Positions 16,761 through 25,988 of a DNA stretch of 64,000 nt are shown in pieces. Position numbers and translations under genes: made by a program. Source of the DNA: Myxococcales bacterium (GTDB lineage Bacteria; Myxococcota_A; UBA9160; UBA4427); contig DUBZ01000067.1 of the NCBI GenBank assembly GCA_012960035.1, positions 31,325-95,324 of the forward strand. The letters run 5' to 3'. Within the stretch, counting starts at the first letter, position 1; every line of letters begins with the position of its first letter. Below the pieces are notes generated by a model. That model ran no database searches. It was not told the origin of the DNA and saw nothing but the letters and a program-made list of their open reading frames with translations.

Positions 16761-19589
16761 TCACCAAGTGATCGTGACGTCCGCACCCGCGGTCCGCGGT
16801 CGGCCGACGAAGTTAATCACGGCTTGACCGAAGAAGGACGCGTCGAACGCGTAAGTCTTCACGCGCTGATCCAAGATGTTTCGGACCCAACCGGATACCT
16901 CAACGTTGCCTACCGGGGTCAGGTAGCTCAGACGAATGTTGTGAATCCACCAAGCCCTTTGTCCAAGCGCGAACTTGGGCTGGATGGGATGGCCATCGAG
17001 GTCTAACGACCCGCGCCCCTCGTTCGGGTCGAAAAAGATATCGTCCGACCACTCAACGTCATATCGCGGCTTCAAGGTTCCGAACTCCCCAAGGTCAAAC
17101 GGCCATTCGAAAGTGGCACTCGCTTTGAACTGAGGTGAGTTGATCAGCTGATTCCCTGCAAAGTCGAGCGCGACGGGAAACGTCTGGCCAATCAAGTTAG
17201 TTCGAAATACAACGTTTGTGAACTTGAGAAACTGGCTTTCGATCCAGCCAAAGCGAAAAATCATCTTGAGGCCGTCGATCTCGTCTGGGACGAAATCTCT
17301 GAGGGGTTCGATATTCACGCTTACTTCGAGACCATACTGCTCCACCGCCTCGGCGTTTCGGATCACAAGTGTCGGCGGGGTAAAGGCACCGGGGTTGTCC
17401 TGAAAGACGAACACTTGATAGTCATTGTAGCGGTAATAGAAGAACGCACCTCTGGACTGCACACGCCCGTCCCACCAGCCACCCTTGTATCCCCATTCGA
17501 ACGCATCGATAAACTCGGGGCGCGCCGGAGAATCGGCCTCGACACGGCTGTTGGAGTTGAAGTGACCGACCTTATAACCTCGGCTGTACTTGATGTACAT
17601 CTGGGTCGTGTCGTTGATGTGATACGTCAGCGAGATCTTGCCGGTCGGTTCACGCCAGGTCTTCGACCCTTCGTTGAAGGTCTCAGGGAATGCAGCGAAA
17701 ATAAACTCGCCGATCCGGAAACGCTTGGTCTCATAGTTGTAACGCGCGCCGATCTCAAGGGTAAAGTCTTCGAGGAAGTCAAAAGCCGCTTCGGTGTAGA
17801 CCATGACTGCCGTCGTCTCTTGCTTAAACTGACGGCGGATCACGGTGAAAATATCAGAGTCGACGTCGACGAGCGACAGGTTATTGAGTTCTTCCTGAAT
17901 GAAGGCCGCGCCCGTGCTCCAGCGAATCGCGCCCTCTGCCGCCTTTCCGTCGAACTTCACATCTTGACTGAACTGCTGAGAATCATCTTCAGTCAGCGTT
18001 TCGAAGAGGACATCGGGAGTGAAGTCTGGGTCTGAGTCTCGAAATCGTTCGTACGATTCGTAGGCCGTGATCGTAGTCAAGTCGATCCGATCGCTGACTG
18101 GCATCTCACCGCGCAAGAACCCACCGAACGTGTCTCGAGTCGTTCGACCTACCTTGTTGTAGTCACCGCGATAGGGCCGTCGGTCAAGGGGACGCGTCTC
18201 CGCGATCCGCCTACCCAGTATTGCCCGCGCCCCGGTAACGGCGTCCAGTTTGATGGCAGCATCATCAAGCATAAGGAACTCAGCTTCCGAATCGACACCT
18301 GCGATATTGAATTTGATCTCTTGGAACTCTTCGAACTGGTCGGGCTCGATGTACCCAGTCCTGGTGTTGTCGCCGAACGTACCGTTGACGTCGCCTGTGC
18401 CCACGGTTTGGCCGAGGGTTGAATCCTGGTCGAGACGTCCACCGTGGATGCTAAGCCACCAGTCCATGTCAGTACCCGGCGGTGTAAAGCGGAGACCACC
18501 TCGCGCATCCCACACGTTTCGGTCGCCAACCTTGCTTTTTAGACCCGGCGGGACACGAGAAGTCTCAAACAACCCGATGTCCCTCTCCCCACATATTGAA
18601 GCGTTCACGACACTTAAGTCTCCATCGGTCGGGTCATAAATGTCTCGATCTTCGAATGCCGGCGCATTCGCACATCCGTTCGTCATAAACGGGCCGGCGC
18701 GGCTGATTCGAAAGGCCATGCGGGACGCCAACGTGCCATCAATCAACGGGATGTTGACGTAGCCCTCGGTGTCTCGCATGAATGCGTCGATTGCATCTGG
18801 GCTCCAGATCGTCCCGGTCATCGACTTGATCTTTGCTTTATACTCGCCTTCCGGCTTCCGCGTGTACGTCATGATCGCGCCGGCTGAGGCATTGCGATAC
18901 AAGCCGCTGCCTTGCGGTCCGCTCTTTACATCGACGGTCAGTACGTCGAAAAGCTGCCCAACCTGAAGCGCCGGCGTGTTCAACGGAACGTTGTCCTGGT
19001 ACACCGCCACCGCGCCCGCAGCGTTGGAACTAAAGTCTGAAAGACCGACACCACGAATAAAGAAGACGGCCGTTGTTGCACCGGCACTTCGGATTTCGAC
19101 GTTGGGTGTCACCTTCGCAAGGTCGGCGATGTTTCCCGCGCCGAGTGCTGCGATCGTGTCTGCATCAAACTGCGTGATCGATTCGGGAACGTCGGTCTCG
19201 ATCCCGCTCACCGCCCGCCCCTTCACTTGCATGACTTCGACGCCCGGCGGTGGCCCGGCCGGCACTTCCTCTTCAACGACCGGTGCAGTCGCTTTGGGGG
19301 CGACAACGGTCGTCGGCTCGTCCGCGATTGCGGATGCACTGGCGTCTTCGGCAGTGTCGGGAACAGTGCCGGGGACAGTGGCGGGGGCCGTGACGGATTT
19401 GGCGGGAGAGTCCGAAAAAGTCGGCGCAGCATCTTGCGCCCCCGCCGCGCCAACGAAGCAGATAAAAATGAGTGTCACCGCCGTCAGCAGTGCGCCACCA
19501 GGCATCACACTCACAGCGCCGAACGACGTCGCTTTCAAAAGCGAAGTTCGTTGATGCTCGTGGAGTTCGATTCGGTGAATTGTCGGCAC
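16761..19589 (-). CDS. TonB-dependent outer-membrane receptor
   Basis: This is a receptor of about 940 residues. A hydrophobic signal (LLTAVTLIFICFVGAAGA) is followed by an unusual Ala/Pro/Thr/Val-rich linker of about 60 residues, then a possible TonB-box-like strand (VEVMQVKGRA). The plug domain is recognisable from ESITQFDADTIAALG through VFFIRGVGLSDFSSN to YRNASAGAIMTYTRKP. A long 22-strand-type barrel follows and ends in VTITW, with the terminal aromatic residue expected for BAM insertion. The frame is open to an ATG at 19745. I prefer the GTG at 19589, which has GGGGA about 5 bases upstream and gives a shorter leader, but this is not certain. It would be energised by the TonB cluster at 23145-28241. 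The ligand is unknown; many such FIRGVG receptors import siderophores, glycans or other large solutes. Confidence 0.9.
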   Translation of the reverse strand: MPTIHRIELHEHQRTSLLKATSFGAVSVMPGGALLTAVTLIFICFVGAAGAQDAAPTFSDSPAKSVTAPATVPGTVPDTAEDASASAIADEPTTVVAPKATAPVVEEEVPAGPPPGVEVMQVKGRAVSGIETDVPESITQFDADTIAALGAGNIADLAKVTPNVEIRSAGATTAVFFIRGVGLSDFSSNAAGAVAVYQDNVPLNTPALQVGQLFDVLTVDVKSGPQGSGLYRNASAGAIMTYTRKPEGEYKAKIKSMTGTIWSPDAIDAFMRDTEGYVNIPLIDGTLASRMAFRISRAGPFMTNGCANAPAFEDRDIYDPTDGDLSVVNASICGERDIGLFETSRVPPGLKSKVGDRNVWDARGGLRFTPPGTDMDWWLSIHGGRLDQDSTLGQTVGTGDVNGTFGDNTRTGYIEPDQFEEFQEIKFNIAGVDSEAEFLMLDDAAIKLDAVTGARAILGRRIAETRPLDRRPYRGDYNKVGRTTRDTFGGFLRGEMPVSDRIDLTTITAYESYERFRDSDPDFTPDVLFETLTEDDSQQFSQDVKFDGKAAEGAIRWSTGAAFIQEELNNLSLVDVDSDIFTVIRRQFKQETTAVMVYTEAAFDFLEDFTLEIGARYNYETKRFRIGEFIFAAFPETFNEGSKTWREPTGKISLTYHINDTTQMYIKYSRGYKVGHFNSNSRVEADSPARPEFIDAFEWGYKGGWWDGRVQSRGAFFYYRYNDYQVFVFQDNPGAFTPPTLVIRNAEAVEQYGLEVSVNIEPLRDFVPDEIDGLKMIFRFGWIESQFLKFTNVVFRTNLIGQTFPVALDFAGNQLINSPQFKASATFEWPFDLGEFGTLKPRYDVEWSDDIFFDPNEGRGSLDLDGHPIQPKFALGQRAWWIHNIRLSYLTPVGNVEVSGWVRNILDQRVKTYAFDASFFGQAVINFVGRPRTAGADVTITW

Positions 19590-19898
19590 GTTTTCCCCGG
19601 GACGCCATCGCCCCTCTATTCGGCTCCAGCACGATACGTTGTGCTGATCGACTACGCCGGTCAATTGTGTCGGTCGCGTGTTCTCGACAGTTGCATTGTA
19701 ACAACCGGTCTTTTCATTGAACGTCAGGTCTCTTGATCTAATCATCGATCGTGTTTTCGGAAAGAGTGGCGATGAAGGTCATTGGCTCGTGGTTTTCCAA
19801 CGATCACCCTCGCTGCTCATGATCAGTGTAAACCAACTCGACTCACAACGTTCTTCTTGCTCTTGCAATGTCTTACCGCAGTCGCCATCCTCGCCCCG

Positions 19899-20870
19899 AT
19901 GCGATTTTCCGTCAAGAGACTTTGGGCCACAACGGCGCTGTTTGCAGTGGTTCAAGCCCTGGCCGTCGCACCTCCGATTACAGCCAACGACGAACCGAAC
20001 GGTCCAGAGCTAATCGCTGGCGCGGTCGATGAACTCGACCGGTGGGTTCCGGCAGTCTCGATCGACATGGGACTGATGATTCAAGAGACGGCGGCCGGTT
20101 TTCTGACTGGTGGAATCAAGGATCCCGCATGGGTTCAAGCGTTCCCTGCGAGCGAGCGTATTCGTCAGTCTGCGTCCGGTGACAGCCGTCCATTTGCTCC
20201 GGTCTCTGCTCTATCGCTTGAGTTCATGACACCTGGCATTCCCTACATTCCCACACGACCGCGGATGTTTGTGCACGGTGAAGTCATCGCCACTTTTCCT
20301 CACTCGTTCCGCACCGCAAAGAACGGTGACGTTGACGAATTTACGCTGGGGTTCCCCGCAATCGGAGGCAGAATCGCAGGTGACAACACCGAGCAGGTCA
20401 TTGGTGGTCAAGGCGGCACTTTGAAATCCAAGCTTCAACGCTGGCAATTCGCCGGCGGCGCAGGCATCGCGTTTACAGCGGACCTCTGGGAAAGACGCAT
20501 TCGAGTCAAGCCTTCGTTCGAATACCTGACGCAAGAGATCGAAGTGTCCGGCCTGATCAAGCGCGCCACCGCGATCATCGATCGGCCGCGCGACTTTGAC
20601 GACCATAGACTCATTATTCTGAAGGCGTCAAAAACGAAACGCTATCACGGCATGGGCGCGGGCATGGAGCTTGAAATGGACACCCGCCGCAGCGGCCCGC
20701 TGCTGGTATCGATGTTCGCCAACGTTCGCGTGTATCGGTTTATGGGCGACCTCAAGATCAATTTAAAAGCTAAGAACTCATTCGACGAAGAAGCAAAATT
20801 CAGGTTCGAACTCAAGCGGTACACGTATCGCACGGCGATCGGAATTCGCTTCCGTTTCGCGCCCGAATAA
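19899..20870 (+). CDS. Putative outer-membrane beta-barrel protein
   Basis: This 323-residue protein starts with RFSVKRLWATTALFAVVQALAVA, a signal peptide with cleavage near TAN. The rest alternates polar and hydrophobic residues (FAGGAGIAFTADLWERRIRVKPSFEYL, GPLLVSMFANVRVYRF) and ends in YRTAIGIRFRFAPE, as in small outer-membrane barrels, though the last residue is not aromatic. The frame is open to 19782, but the ATG at 19899 directly precedes the signal peptide. It is divergent from the TonB-dependent receptor with about 300 bases between the likely starts, which suggests a shared control region and a related role. I do not recognise a named family. Confidence 0.65.
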   Translation: MRFSVKRLWATTALFAVVQALAVAPPITANDEPNGPELIAGAVDELDRWVPAVSIDMGLMIQETAAGFLTGGIKDPAWVQAFPASERIRQSASGDSRPFAPVSALSLEFMTPGIPYIPTRPRMFVHGEVIATFPHSFRTAKNGDVDEFTLGFPAIGGRIAGDNTEQVIGGQGGTLKSKLQRWQFAGGAGIAFTADLWERRIRVKPSFEYLTQEIEVSGLIKRATAIIDRPRDFDDHRLIILKASKTKRYHGMGAGMELEMDTRRSGPLLVSMFANVRVYRFMGDLKINLKAKNSFDEEAKFRFELKRYTYRTAIGIRFRFAPE

Positions 20871-20943
20871 AGACTCGCACCTGGCGAAGCAACCGCTGTG
20901 AACCCGAGCGATCTCGCAAAACCACCTCCCGCCAGGAATTCAC

Positions 20944-23064
20944 ATGGGCAGACTGGCTAGATTCGTAAGCGTCGCGAGCTTAGTCGCGCTGACTTTGATG
21001 TTGATCGCAGCGGTAGGGCAACCGCTTTTTACCGACGACACGTGGTGGCACCTCGCTCACGGCAAGGCCTACGCACAGCAAGGTCCGAACCTCAGCGCCG
21101 ACCCTTTGCTCTATGCTGCCCCCACGCCCCCCGCCCCCGCGGCCTGGCTCGCGGACGTCGCATTGTACGGACTCGATCGCATGGGCGGCTTCACCGCTTT
21201 GCGGATCAGCCATGTTCTGCTCGTCCTGGGAATCCTCGGCGTGCTTTGGTCTCTGCTCGCAAAGGCCTCACGATCTCTCACGGTCGCATGTACAGGCACC
21301 ATCGTCTTCATTTGCCTGGCCACCTATCGCCTGATTCAGTTGCGACCGCATCTATTTACGATCCTGGCTGCACTGCTTCTTTATCAGTGGCTGTTCTCGC
21401 GCTCGCGTGTGCCGTCGATGCGACAGGTTGCGTACACCACCATACTGCTCGGTGTTTGGGCGAACGTTCACGCAGCATTCGTGTTGGGTCCGGCGATTGT
21501 GGGTATCGGTCTCGCCGGGGTCCTCATTGGCGAAGCACTCAAGCCGAAAGAGGAAAGACAATTCTATTCGACACGCATTCGACGTCTTGCCGCGGCGTTT
21601 GTTCTGGGCTCGCTGGCGACATGCATCAACCCCACTGGGTTCGAACCGCACTTCGCCTACGTGATTGCAGGAGACGAGACACCATCGCTTGCGCGCGTTG
21701 GTGACGAATGGTCATCGATCGATTTATTTTCGATTCCAATCGTTGGCGCAGCAGTGAATCCAATCGTGTGGATACTTGTCTGGGGATTGCTCTTGGGATG
21801 CGCGGCCGCGGCGGGGCAAACAATTCGTGCCGCCTATCGGTCTCGCAGCGAGGACGGCTTCAACTTCGTTGAACTAGGCCTTTCGGCTCTCTCGATTGCC
21901 GCGATGCTGTTTGCGGTTCGCTTTGTTTGGATGGCGGTCTTCCCGTTGCTGTTCATTGCAACGTCGACGCGAACTCGTCAACCGATGGCGAACAGCCGCG
22001 GCTCCGCCATGCGCATTGCCTTGGCCACCGCGCTGGTGGTTCTCGTGGCCGCGAATACGACGATTGGAAGCTGGCCCTCTGTTTCGCGGGCGTTACCGCG
22101 CTCATGGAGCGACTACAGCCTCGGGTTTCCGAGTCAGAAGTATCACGCACATACGGTCTGGTTTTTGCGCGACGCAGGGCTGCAGGGAAACCTCTTCGCG
22201 GAATATTATATGGGCGGGTTTCTCGGCTATTGGCTTGCGCCCGAGTTGAAGACATTCGTCAATGGCAGCCTGAATGTGACCCGAGATGCGATCGACTCGA
22301 ATCTTCCGATTCGCGAGCGTCGCGGCGCGCGCGACGGCGAAACGTTTGTTGAACTTCTAGACCGCCAAAACGTGGAAGTTTTTATGGGCATCCGCTTGCC
22401 ACGACAAGGCAGCCCGACACGGCCTTGGTTTCACACAACAGCTCACCTCGAAGGTGCGCCCGGCTGGATCCAAATATTTCGCAACTTGAGTTCAGCCGTG
22501 TACGTGCGAGACACACAAACAGGACGCGCCAACCTAGAACACGTTGCGTCCTACTATCAGGCCGCAGGTCTACCCTTCGACGCCGCGCGTGGTTTCGAGC
22601 CTGCTGCGGTCATTGACGTGCACCCCGAATGGGCGATCGCCCACGGTCTCGTACCTACGTATTTCGACAAAATCATGAACGAGGTAAACGATCGGTCGTC
22701 CTCGACGCGACCCCGAGCGCTCAACATGCTCGCAGAGATTTACGCGGCACTCGGCGTCTATGATCGTGCGATCGCGATCGACACGGAGAGGCTCGAGCAG
22801 ATCCCCAACGCAGTAGTCGCTCAACGCCGCTTAACGTGGTCTCTACTGCGAACAAACGATTGGGGCGGTGCTCGTCTTGCTGGCCATAGGTTAAACGCTC
22901 TCGCACCCACTGACGCACTTTCCCAAGGTATCGTCGCAGTAGCCACCCGAGCCATGACAGATCAAGATCGCATTCAAGCGGTCGCCCGACTGGCGGTTTT
23001 CAGCCACGCCGAAGCGGCACGACTCACGGGCGGCATGGCACGCCCAGAAACCCGGTCGCACTAG
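20944..23064 (+). CDS. Polytopic GT-C-like membrane protein with TPR-like C-terminus
   Basis: This 706-residue protein has about 12 hydrophobic segments to residue 390 and then a soluble C-terminal part. The first periplasmic loop contains FTDDTWWHLAHGKAYAQQGPN. The acidic pair plus WWHL resembles the GT-C-type catalytic loop of uncharacterised bacterial membrane proteins. The C-terminal domain has a sugar-enzyme-like start (NLFAEYYMGGFLGYWLAP, VNGSLNVTRDAI) and ends with TPR-like helices (RALNMLAEIYAALGVYDRAIAID). It is probably an inner-membrane glycosyltransferase of unknown substrate. The ribosome site is AGGAA 6 bases before the ATG. It is convergent with the TonB cluster, whose last gene ends 80 bases away. 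Confidence 0.7.
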   Translation: MGRLARFVSVASLVALTLMLIAAVGQPLFTDDTWWHLAHGKAYAQQGPNLSADPLLYAAPTPPAPAAWLADVALYGLDRMGGFTALRISHVLLVLGILGVLWSLLAKASRSLTVACTGTIVFICLATYRLIQLRPHLFTILAALLLYQWLFSRSRVPSMRQVAYTTILLGVWANVHAAFVLGPAIVGIGLAGVLIGEALKPKEERQFYSTRIRRLAAAFVLGSLATCINPTGFEPHFAYVIAGDETPSLARVGDEWSSIDLFSIPIVGAAVNPIVWILVWGLLLGCAAAAGQTIRAAYRSRSEDGFNFVELGLSALSIAAMLFAVRFVWMAVFPLLFIATSTRTRQPMANSRGSAMRIALATALVVLVAANTTIGSWPSVSRALPRSWSDYSLGFPSQKYHAHTVWFLRDAGLQGNLFAEYYMGGFLGYWLAPELKTFVNGSLNVTRDAIDSNLPIRERRGARDGETFVELLDRQNVEVFMGIRLPRQGSPTRPWFHTTAHLEGAPGWIQIFRNLSSAVYVRDTQTGRANLEHVASYYQAAGLPFDAARGFEPAAVIDVHPEWAIAHGLVPTYFDKIMNEVNDRSSSTRPRALNMLAEIYAALGVYDRAIAIDTERLEQIPNAVVAQRRLTWSLLRTNDWGGARLAGHRLNALAPTDALSQGIVAVATRAMTDQDRIQAVARLAVFSHAEAARLTGGMARPETRSH

Positions 23065-23144
23065 TTCGCAATGCCTTCACGAAGGCTTCACCAAGCCGCG
23101 CCGGTTCACCCCAAAAAACCGAAACCTTGCGGTGTGCCGGAGGA

Positions 23145-24419
23145 TCAGACTTCGGCGTCAGCCTGCAGCTCACGCTCGATGTGGCCTCGCCAAATTGTGG
23201 CCTCGGCCTTCGTCTCCGGGAACTTCAATGCCTTGTTGAACCAGCGCAGTGCGTCCGCGGGAAGCTTTCGGCTGTAGTACGAAATGCCCATCAAAAGTTC
23301 GGCCTGACCTGGGCTCGGCAAATCACCCTTTTTTAGTGCCTTCGCCAATGCTTCGCTCGCTTCTTCCCAGCGCTCGCGCTGAATATGAACCTCTGCGAGA
23401 CGGAGGTAGATAGAGCCTCCTTCGGAAAGCTCTGCGGCTTGGGTCAACGGGCCGACTGCCTGATCATACTCGCGCGACATAATCAGGCCGTTGCTCAAGA
23501 GCTCGTAGTACTTGCTGTCGAGGGTCCCAGTGCCTTGGTCGATACCCGATTGCATGACTTCGACCGAGCGAATGGGAAGTTCGAGAAAGAGTAATAGTTC
23601 GGCGAGCCGACGAATTTCGGCGTCTTCGGTCAGGTAGCCCTGGGTGAAGGCGAGCTGCAACGGCACGAGGGAATCTTCGTAATTTCCTAGCGCACCATGA
23701 AGCGTTGCAAGCTGAATCCAATAAGTCTTCTTCGGGAAATTCTGAATCAGCTGGTCGTAGATCGGAATCGCCTTCACGTAGTTCTTCTGCGTCAAGTGGA
23801 TCGCAAGAAGCAGCTGCAGCCACCCTTCGTTGGGACTCGTCGAAAGATCGACAGCCTTCGCTGCGGGCACTAACGCAGCGTCATAGTCGTTCTTTTGCCA
23901 ATAGGCCAAAGCCAGCAGATAGTGCGTGACCGGCGAGTCGGGTTCTTTTGCGACCTTGAACCAACGATTGAAGTAATCAATCGCCACATCCCATTCACTG
24001 AGCTGAAGCGAAAATTGGGCAATCTGCGCGTAGTACATGTCGAGATGCTCTTGGGTGCAGGCGGTTTCCTGACTCGCCAGAATCACGTTGTCGCGTGCGG
24101 ACTTCATGTCGAGTCGTCCAGCGGCGAGGTACCCGCGCCAAGCGTAGTACCACCTCTTTTCTTCCGAGTTCAAACTGCGTATGCGCAGGCGATCGAGGAT
24201 CCGATCCGCGTCATCCCACTTGCGCTCAGAATAGAACAACGCGACCTTGTCGAATCGCTTCTGGGTAAGCTTGTCGACTTGGTGTTTGCGCGCCCACGCG
24301 CCGCCCCTTCTCCTCTCGCCGCCACCGCCCTGCTGCGCTGCGGCAGTCCCGCCAAAGGCGAGAGCCAGCCCGGCAAGTAGAACAATCGTAACGATGCGAA
24401 TAGTTTGGATTCGAATCAC
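23145..24419 (-). CDS. TPR protein of the TtpC-TonB cluster
   Basis: This 424-residue protein has a signal peptide (IVTIVLLAGLALAFGGTAAA) followed by a Gly/Arg segment and then TPR units through most of its length (for example YYAQIAQFSLQLSEWDVAIDYF, PVTHYLLALAYWQKNDYDAA and SIYLRLAEVHIQRERWEEAS). It is last in the minus-strand operon. Its GTG start lies 3 bases after the tonB stop, so translation is probably coupled. In Vibrio-type TonB2 loci a TPR protein occupies the same place and is thought to assist the complex in the periplasm. The equivalence here rests on gene order and architecture. Confidence 0.85.
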   Translation of the reverse strand: MIRIQTIRIVTIVLLAGLALAFGGTAAAQQGGGGERRRGGAWARKHQVDKLTQKRFDKVALFYSERKWDDADRILDRLRIRSLNSEEKRWYYAWRGYLAAGRLDMKSARDNVILASQETACTQEHLDMYYAQIAQFSLQLSEWDVAIDYFNRWFKVAKEPDSPVTHYLLALAYWQKNDYDAALVPAAKAVDLSTSPNEGWLQLLLAIHLTQKNYVKAIPIYDQLIQNFPKKTYWIQLATLHGALGNYEDSLVPLQLAFTQGYLTEDAEIRRLAELLLFLELPIRSVEVMQSGIDQGTGTLDSKYYELLSNGLIMSREYDQAVGPLTQAAELSEGGSIYLRLAEVHIQRERWEEASEALAKALKKGDLPSPGQAELLMGISYYSRKLPADALRWFNKALKFPETKAEATIWRGHIERELQADAEV

Positions 24420-24422
24420 AAC

Positions 24423-25031
24423 TCAGTTGTCCATATCAAAGGGGAACCACATTTGTTGATTGGGTCGCTCGACCGGCACGCCTGAAACGATCTTGGGGTT
24501 GTACTTCCAGCGACTCACCGCGGTGACCGCAGCTTTGTCAAAGGTGCCAGGCGGCTGAGACTTGACGATTTCAACGTCTTTCACCGTTCCGGCTTTCGAA
24601 ATTGTAAAGGCGACGTGCACAAAGCCTTCGATGCCACGCTGTCTGGCGCGCATTGGGTAGTCGGGCTCGATTCGTACTAGCGGCACCGCGTCGCGGTCCG
24701 ACCCCGCGCCACCCACAAGTCCGTCCGCGATGGCGTCGCTCACGTTCAGGCCGCTCATGACCGAACTAAAGTCAGTCGAGGGTTCCAAACTGGCCTTCGA
24801 CATACTGATGTCCGGCGGTGGCGGCGCTTGTTCGGGCTTCTGCCGTTTGGGTGGTTCGCGCTTCTTTTCCTGGGGAGCCTTGTTCTTCCGCAGGCGCACA
24901 AAGTCGATTTTCGGAGAGCTCGAGCCCTCCTGCAACTTCCCTTCGGCGCTGACGAGCGCCTGCATCGTCCAGAACAAACCGAACGTGATGACACATGCGA
25001 GAGCGAGGGAAATGGGAATCCGCGCGGTCAT
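24423..25031 (-). CDS. tonB: TonB family energy-transducing protein
   Basis: This 202-residue protein has one N-terminal membrane anchor (IPISLALACVITFGLFWTMQALV), a charged and proline-rich spacer (KREPPKRQKPEQAPPPPD) and a C-terminal TonB domain. That domain reads RIEPDYPMRARQRGIEGFV, followed by FTISKAGTVKDVEIVKSQP and WKYNPKIVSGVPVE, which matches the YP, GxV and W-x-Y/F-x-P landmarks of the fold. It carries energy from the inner-membrane ExbB/ExbD motor to outer-membrane receptors. The short spacer is like TonB2 rather than the long TonB1. The ATG directly abuts the exbD stop (TAGATG). Confidence 0.92.
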   Translation of the reverse strand: MTARIPISLALACVITFGLFWTMQALVSAEGKLQEGSSSPKIDFVRLRKNKAPQEKKREPPKRQKPEQAPPPPDISMSKASLEPSTDFSSVMSGLNVSDAIADGLVGGAGSDRDAVPLVRIEPDYPMRARQRGIEGFVHVAFTISKAGTVKDVEIVKSQPPGTFDKAAVTAVSRWKYNPKIVSGVPVERPNQQMWFPFDMDN

Positions 25032-25436
25032 CTATTGGATGATCTCGGCTGCCAATGAAATGCTCTTGATGCCGGCCAGCCTGGCCGCATCCATGACTTG
25101 GACCAAGAGCCCGTTTTCGCTCTTGATATCCGCCTGGATGATCACAGCGCCATTGGGGTTTTCCGCGCGCATGCGCTCGATGTTTGCTCGGAGTGCGCGC
25201 GGATCGATCTGTCGTCGATCCATCCAGACCTGGTTCGTGTCCGTGATCGCAATCAGGATGTTCCCCTTCTCGTTTCGCGTCGCTGTCGACGCGCCGGGCC
25301 GGCTGATTTCAATGCCAGCCTCCTTTACGAACGAAGCGGTCACAATGAAGAAGATCAACATGATGAAGACCACATCCAGCATGGGCGTCAAGTTGACTTC
25401 ACTCTCCGGCTTATTACGGCCTCTTTTTCGTCGCAT
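25032..25436 (-). CDS. exbD: ExbD/TolR family proton-channel subunit
   Basis: This 134-residue protein has the classical ExbD plan: a short basic cytoplasmic start (RRKRGRNKPESEVNLTPMLD) and one membrane helix with the essential Asp at its beginning (LDVVFIMLIFFIVTASF). A periplasmic domain follows, ending in ENGLLVQVMDAARLAGI. The NLTPMLDVVF motif is diagnostic. It works with ExbB to couple proton flow to TonB movement. It lies 9 bases downstream of exbB and abuts tonB. Confidence 0.95.
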   Translation of the reverse strand: MRRKRGRNKPESEVNLTPMLDVVFIMLIFFIVTASFVKEAGIEISRPGASTATRNEKGNILIAITDTNQVWMDRRQIDPRALRANIERMRAENPNGAVIIQADIKSENGLLVQVMDAARLAGIKSISLAAEIIQ

Positions 25437-25445
25437 GGGGTTCTC

Positions 25446-25988
25446 TCAGTCCGAGTATGAATCTTCGTCATGATTGATGTCTAGTTGGTCTTGCTCTTGA
25501 GCGGTGCGGGCTTCGGCAAAGTGTTCGAGCTGAATGCTGAACAACATGCCTGAGATCGCCGCCACCATTCCCGCCATTGTGGGGAGCGTTGCCTTTGACA
25601 CGCCGGCCGCCATACCGCGGGTGTTTCCTCCGCCACCGGCCATGACGTCGAACACTTCAATCATCCCTGTCACGGTGCCGAGAAGACCCAGCATCGGGCA
25701 CACAGCCACCAACGTACGAATCAGGCTCAGGCCATCCGTGAGCCGGAGATCGATCCGCGAGATCAACAAGTCGCGGATCTTGTGCGCGCTCCACGAAGAA
25801 TGGTCTTCACGCTCAGCCCAAAAGCTGACAACCTTGGACGCGTACTCACGATGCCCGATGCGGAAGTACCAAAGCCGCTCCAAGATCATGGTCCACATCG
25901 TGGCGGTTACGAAGGCGATGACCAGCAACACGTCTCCACCGGTTTCAATGAAACCGCGGACGGCTGCGAACGCCTCAATCTCCCACAT
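25446..25988 (-). CDS. exbB: ExbB/TolQ/MotA family subunit
   Basis: This protein of about 180 residues has three membrane helices, around 20-40, 100-125 and 140-160. It carries the signature of the family in TLVAVCPMLGLLGTVTGMIEVFDVM, including the conserved Pro/Gly-rich segment and Thr residues that line the channel, and then ATLPTMAGMVAAISGML. The frame is open to a GTG at 26003, but the ATG at 25988 has GGAGGGG just upstream and is preferred. It overlaps the ttpC-like gene by 14 bases. This is the short motor subunit of the pair, and the long one is the gene at 25975-27411. Confidence 0.93.
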   Translation of the reverse strand: MWEIEAFAAVRGFIETGGDVLLVIAFVTATMWTMILERLWYFRIGHREYASKVVSFWAEREDHSSWSAHKIRDLLISRIDLRLTDGLSLIRTLVAVCPMLGLLGTVTGMIEVFDVMAGGGGNTRGMAAGVSKATLPTMAGMVAAISGMLFSIQLEHFAEARTAQEQDQLDINHDEDSYSD

